Both the position numbers and the translations under genes were made by a program. Positions 61,152 through 64,000 of a stretch of 64,000 nucleotides of DNA are shown here, one piece after another. The DNA is from SAR324 cluster bacterium REDSEA-S27_B3 (lineage in GTDB: Bacteria; SAR324; NAC60-12): assembly GCA_001627865.1 (NCBI GenBank), contig LUQO01000045.1:37728-101727 (forward strand), written 5' to 3'. The notes under the pieces are model-generated. The model was given only the letters and a program-made list of their open reading frames with translations. It did no database searches and was not told where the DNA came from. Every line of letters begins with the position of its first letter. Within the stretch, counting starts at the first letter, position 1.

Positions 61152-62435
61152 ATGTCGGGTACAGCAAGAATTGAAGTTAACGAACAATCAATAGATCTCC
61201 CTTTAGTTGTAGGAAGTGAAGGTGAAACCGGTATTGATATTGGGAAATTACGCGCACAAACCAAAGCCATAACACTGGATCCTGGTTTTGTTAATACCGG
61301 TTCATGTGAAAGCGGAATTACTTTTCTTAACGGTGAGAAAGGAATCCTGCGATATCGTGGATATCCGATTGAAGTGCTTGCTGAAAAGTCGAACTTTCTT
61401 GAAGTTAGTTATCTGCTGATTTTTGGAGAACTTCCTACCAGTCAACAGTTGGAAAATTTTGAGTACAATGTAAAGCGTCACACCATGCTTCATGAGGATG
61501 TGAAGCATATATATCAGGCATTTCCCAAGGACGCGCACCCCATGGCAATTCTTTCAAGTATTGTCTGCGCGCTTTCAACATTTTATCCGGATTTCAGTGC
61601 GACAGACAGAGACGCGGTAGATTTGGCTATCTGGAGATTAATTGGTAAATTGCCCACTATCGCGGCATGGTCATACAAAAAAAATATCGGCCAGCCTTTT
61701 GTTTTTCCAGTAAATGAATATAGTTATGCCAAAAACTTTCTCCATATGCTGTTCAGCGTACCTACCACCACATACGAAGTTCCTCATGAATTTGTGCAGG
61801 CTCTGAATGTTCTTTTCATTTTGCACGCCGATCACGAACAAAACTGTTCAACCTCTACTGTCAGACTTGTTGGCAGCAGCCGGGCAAATCTATTTGCTTC
61901 TATCTCAACAGGCATTGCTGCGCTTTGGGGACCTCTTCATGGCGGGGCAAACCAGGCAGTTTTGGAAATGCTGCAAACAATTCATCATGACGGAGGTGAC
62001 GTGCAAAAATTCGTAAAACTTGCCAAAGATAAAGATTCAGAATTCCGCTTAATGGGCTTCGGGCATCGTGTATATAAAAATTTTGATCCACGTGCAACCA
62101 TTCTGAAAGGCTACTGTGATAAAATTTTAGAGCTGCTGGGAACGTCTGATCCCTTGTTGGATATCGCCAAGCAGCTTGAGGAAGCAGCTCTGACTGATGA
62201 ATACTTCATTGAACGAAACCTTTATCCAAATGTGGATTTTTACAGCGGCATCATTTACAAAGCTCTCGGATTTCCAACAGATATGTTTACTGTACTGTTT
62301 TCGCTGGGACGGTTGCCGGGCTGGATTGCTCACTGGCTGGAAATGCACAACAGTGCATCTAAAATAGGACGCCCACGTCAAATTTATACAGGCCATACCG
62401 AGCGAAAATATGTGCCTCTCAGCCAGCGGAACTGA
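61152..62435 (+). CDS. gltA: citrate synthase
   Basis: GILRYRGYPIEVLAEKSNFLEVSYLLIFGELP; LHADHEQNCSTSTVRLVGSS; GFGHRVYKNFDPRA; NVDFYSGIIYKALGFP. Confidence 0.97.
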   Translation: MSGTARIEVNEQSIDLPLVVGSEGETGIDIGKLRAQTKAITLDPGFVNTGSCESGITFLNGEKGILRYRGYPIEVLAEKSNFLEVSYLLIFGELPTSQQLENFEYNVKRHTMLHEDVKHIYQAFPKDAHPMAILSSIVCALSTFYPDFSATDRDAVDLAIWRLIGKLPTIAAWSYKKNIGQPFVFPVNEYSYAKNFLHMLFSVPTTTYEVPHEFVQALNVLFILHADHEQNCSTSTVRLVGSSRANLFASISTGIAALWGPLHGGANQAVLEMLQTIHHDGGDVQKFVKLAKDKDSEFRLMGFGHRVYKNFDPRATILKGYCDKILELLGTSDPLLDIAKQLEEAALTDEYFIERNLYPNVDFYSGIIYKALGFPTDMFTVLFSLGRLPGWIAHWLEMHNSASKIGRPRQIYTGHTERKYVPLSQRN

Positions 62436-62463
62436 TCCTTTTCCTCCTCAATAGACGCTTCCC

Positions 62464-62949
62464 ATGTTAAATCTTTCATTGCGGGAGCAGCTTCTGATTG
62501 CATTAATGCTTCTGCTGGTTTTTGTGCTGGCCGGTATATGGGGTCTGCAGTATCTGAACCGCCAGGAAAATTATCTGCTGCAGCAACTAGATGAACGAGA
62601 TTATCAAATCCGGCAAGTACGCTCACTTTCCAGAGAATGGGAGAAAATACAGCGTACCCCGACTGCGCCGGTATTGACCCAGGCTCTTAGCTCTTTTGTG
62701 GAAAACATCGCACGTTCACTTCAAATTCAGGATAATTTACAGCTGAATGTACTGACAAATGTTGAAGTTGGAACTGAGGGTGTCAAAGTAGGTTTGGACA
62801 GACTAAAACTTGATAACTTGTTGTCCATGCTTTATCGACTGGAAAATCACCGGCCCGTTATTCGAACTTCTCATTTGAACATCAGCATAAGCCCGGGCGA
62901 CAGGCTTGTCCGTGCCTCGTTTCAAGTACACAAGCAACAAAGTAATTGA
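62464..62949 (+). CDS. gspM: type II secretion system protein M-like
   Basis: N-term TM, LREQLLIALMLLLVFVLAGIWGLQYL, GspM-like alpha/beta C-term; followed by a GspN-like gene. Confidence 0.75.
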   Translation: MLNLSLREQLLIALMLLLVFVLAGIWGLQYLNRQENYLLQQLDERDYQIRQVRSLSREWEKIQRTPTAPVLTQALSSFVENIARSLQIQDNLQLNVLTNVEVGTEGVKVGLDRLKLDNLLSMLYRLENHRPVIRTSHLNISISPGDRLVRASFQVHKQQSN

Positions 62950-62955
62950 GAAAAG

Positions 62956-63849
62956 ATGCGCCTGATAAAACGTATTGTACTTTTGTTAGCAGGGCTGGCG
63001 TTGGTTTTGGTACTTGCTTTTTGGGGTTTTATGCAGAATTTTCCAGGCAAATCTATTGCTGACGCGGCCAGTGTAAGATTAAGCTCACAAACAGGAATTC
63101 CGTTTGAAATTGAGGATCTTGAATTAGGATGGAGTAAACTCAGCACTCCGGAAATTGCCATGAGCACACCAAAATGGCTTGCGGGAATTCCGGATTTACG
63201 TCTGCTTATACTTGAAAATGTTGAGGTTCCTTTTGCTTCAATTATCACATCCGGAGAAGCCAGAATGCGGGGCCAGCTTCATGACGGTACAATGAGGCTT
63301 TCCACTGAATTGTTCAATCCTGAACTGCTGGATTTATCTTTAGACAGGGTTAAGCTTGAAAGAATTCCTTTATTTGCTTTAGTCCCATATGCTTTTATCT
63401 CAGGATCACTTTCGATGTCAGCGCATATCAACAATATACGGGCGCTTCAACAACAAGCTCCCTTCCCATCAGGCAGTTTGTCGGGGAATCTTCATAATAC
63501 ACGTATCCGAATTTCTGAAGGTGCAGCGCTTCTTGATCTTCAATTCCCTGAGCTGAATTTCTCAGAAATTCTTTTTGAACTTGAACTCGGCCCAATTATT
63601 TCTATCAAAAAAATGCAATTAAAAGGTTCATTGGAAGGAAATGTTGACGGAACAATAAGGCTCAATGAAAACCAACCAAACTTGTCATTAATTGATTTAA
63701 ATTTCAGACTGACCCCGTCTTCGCTTTTTAAAAAGGAAATCAGCCGCTATAGCACATTTCTGAGTTCATTTCAGTGTGGTGAGACAATCAATATCAATTT
63801 GAAAGGGACATTTAACCGTTTCAGTTTCCCTACACGAAATCAATGCTGA
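62956..63849 (+). CDS. gspN: type II secretion system protein N-like
   Basis: N-term TM; ASVRLSSQTGIPFEIEDLELGWSKL...LKGSLEGNVDGTIRLNENQPNLSLIDLNFRLTP typical of GspN. Confidence 0.75.
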   Translation: MRLIKRIVLLLAGLALVLVLAFWGFMQNFPGKSIADAASVRLSSQTGIPFEIEDLELGWSKLSTPEIAMSTPKWLAGIPDLRLLILENVEVPFASIITSGEARMRGQLHDGTMRLSTELFNPELLDLSLDRVKLERIPLFALVPYAFISGSLSMSAHINNIRALQQQAPFPSGSLSGNLHNTRIRISEGAALLDLQFPELNFSEILFELELGPIISIKKMQLKGSLEGNVDGTIRLNENQPNLSLIDLNFRLTPSSLFKKEISRYSTFLSSFQCGETININLKGTFNRFSFPTRNQC

Positions 63850-63902
63850 TCTCTAAGGCAGAATTTCTTTAATCCCTGGAAACTTATTAGAAAACCAGTT
63901 AG

Positions 63903-64000
63903 ATAGGGGTCAGGAAGGCAACAGCCTCCCTGCCCTCCGAACCGTGCATGCGGTTCTCCCGCACACGGCTCTCCAGTTGCTGGTTTCCTCATCGGGATTG
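63903..64000 (-). mobile_element. 3' end of a group II intron (domains V and VI); remainder beyond window
   Basis: Minus strand domain V hairpin GAGCCGTGTGCGGGAGAACCGCATGCACGGTTC (63971-63939), then a domain VI hairpin AGGGAGGC-TGTT-GCCTTCCT with an unpaired A (63910) 7 nt from a CCCCTAT 3' end. Confidence 0.85.

Noticed and set aside
1-64000. CRISPR arrays, prophage modules, biosynthetic gene clusters or defence islands
   Set aside because: No regularly spaced short repeats, phage structural genes, or recognised defence/NRPS/PKS genes were seen on reading.

Overview
64 kb bacterial chromosomal window from a Gram-negative organism. Taxonomy was not determined; the gene content would fit a marine deltaproteobacterial or SAR324-like lineage, but that is only a guess. 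Most of the window is housekeeping or metabolic: CoA-transferase/MaoC cluster, tRNA-Gln, ccmB, lptB-rpoN-pspA-rpsU, coaD, mutS, trpBA, TctCBA with a two-component system, a TRAP transporter with a fused 5-oxoprolinase, a flagellar cluster (fliJ, motE-like, fliK, flgD, flgE), rlmB, ispD, a type II secretin, scpA, gltA, and gspM/gspN-like genes. The most informative accessory region is 23.1-27.3 kb. It holds a decaying aromatic-catabolism locus: an intact promoter with a TetR-type palindrome, paaA with an in-frame TAG fused by deletion to the last 24 codons of paaB, an intact paaC, paaD split by an in-frame TAG, a tetR gene, then an intact IS4-type element with 19-bp perfect inverted repeats that cuts off hppD after about 59 codons. 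Other points of interest: the 3' end (domains V/VI) of a group II intron at the right edge, a secretin with about six N1-like repeats, three tandem lipoprotein paralogs, a protein built of three HTH-like repeats, a stand-alone FtsK-4TM-like membrane protein, terminator-like hairpins in the tctC leader, and strong over-representation of the palindrome TCCGGA. I did not find a clear, wholly undescribed multi-gene system.
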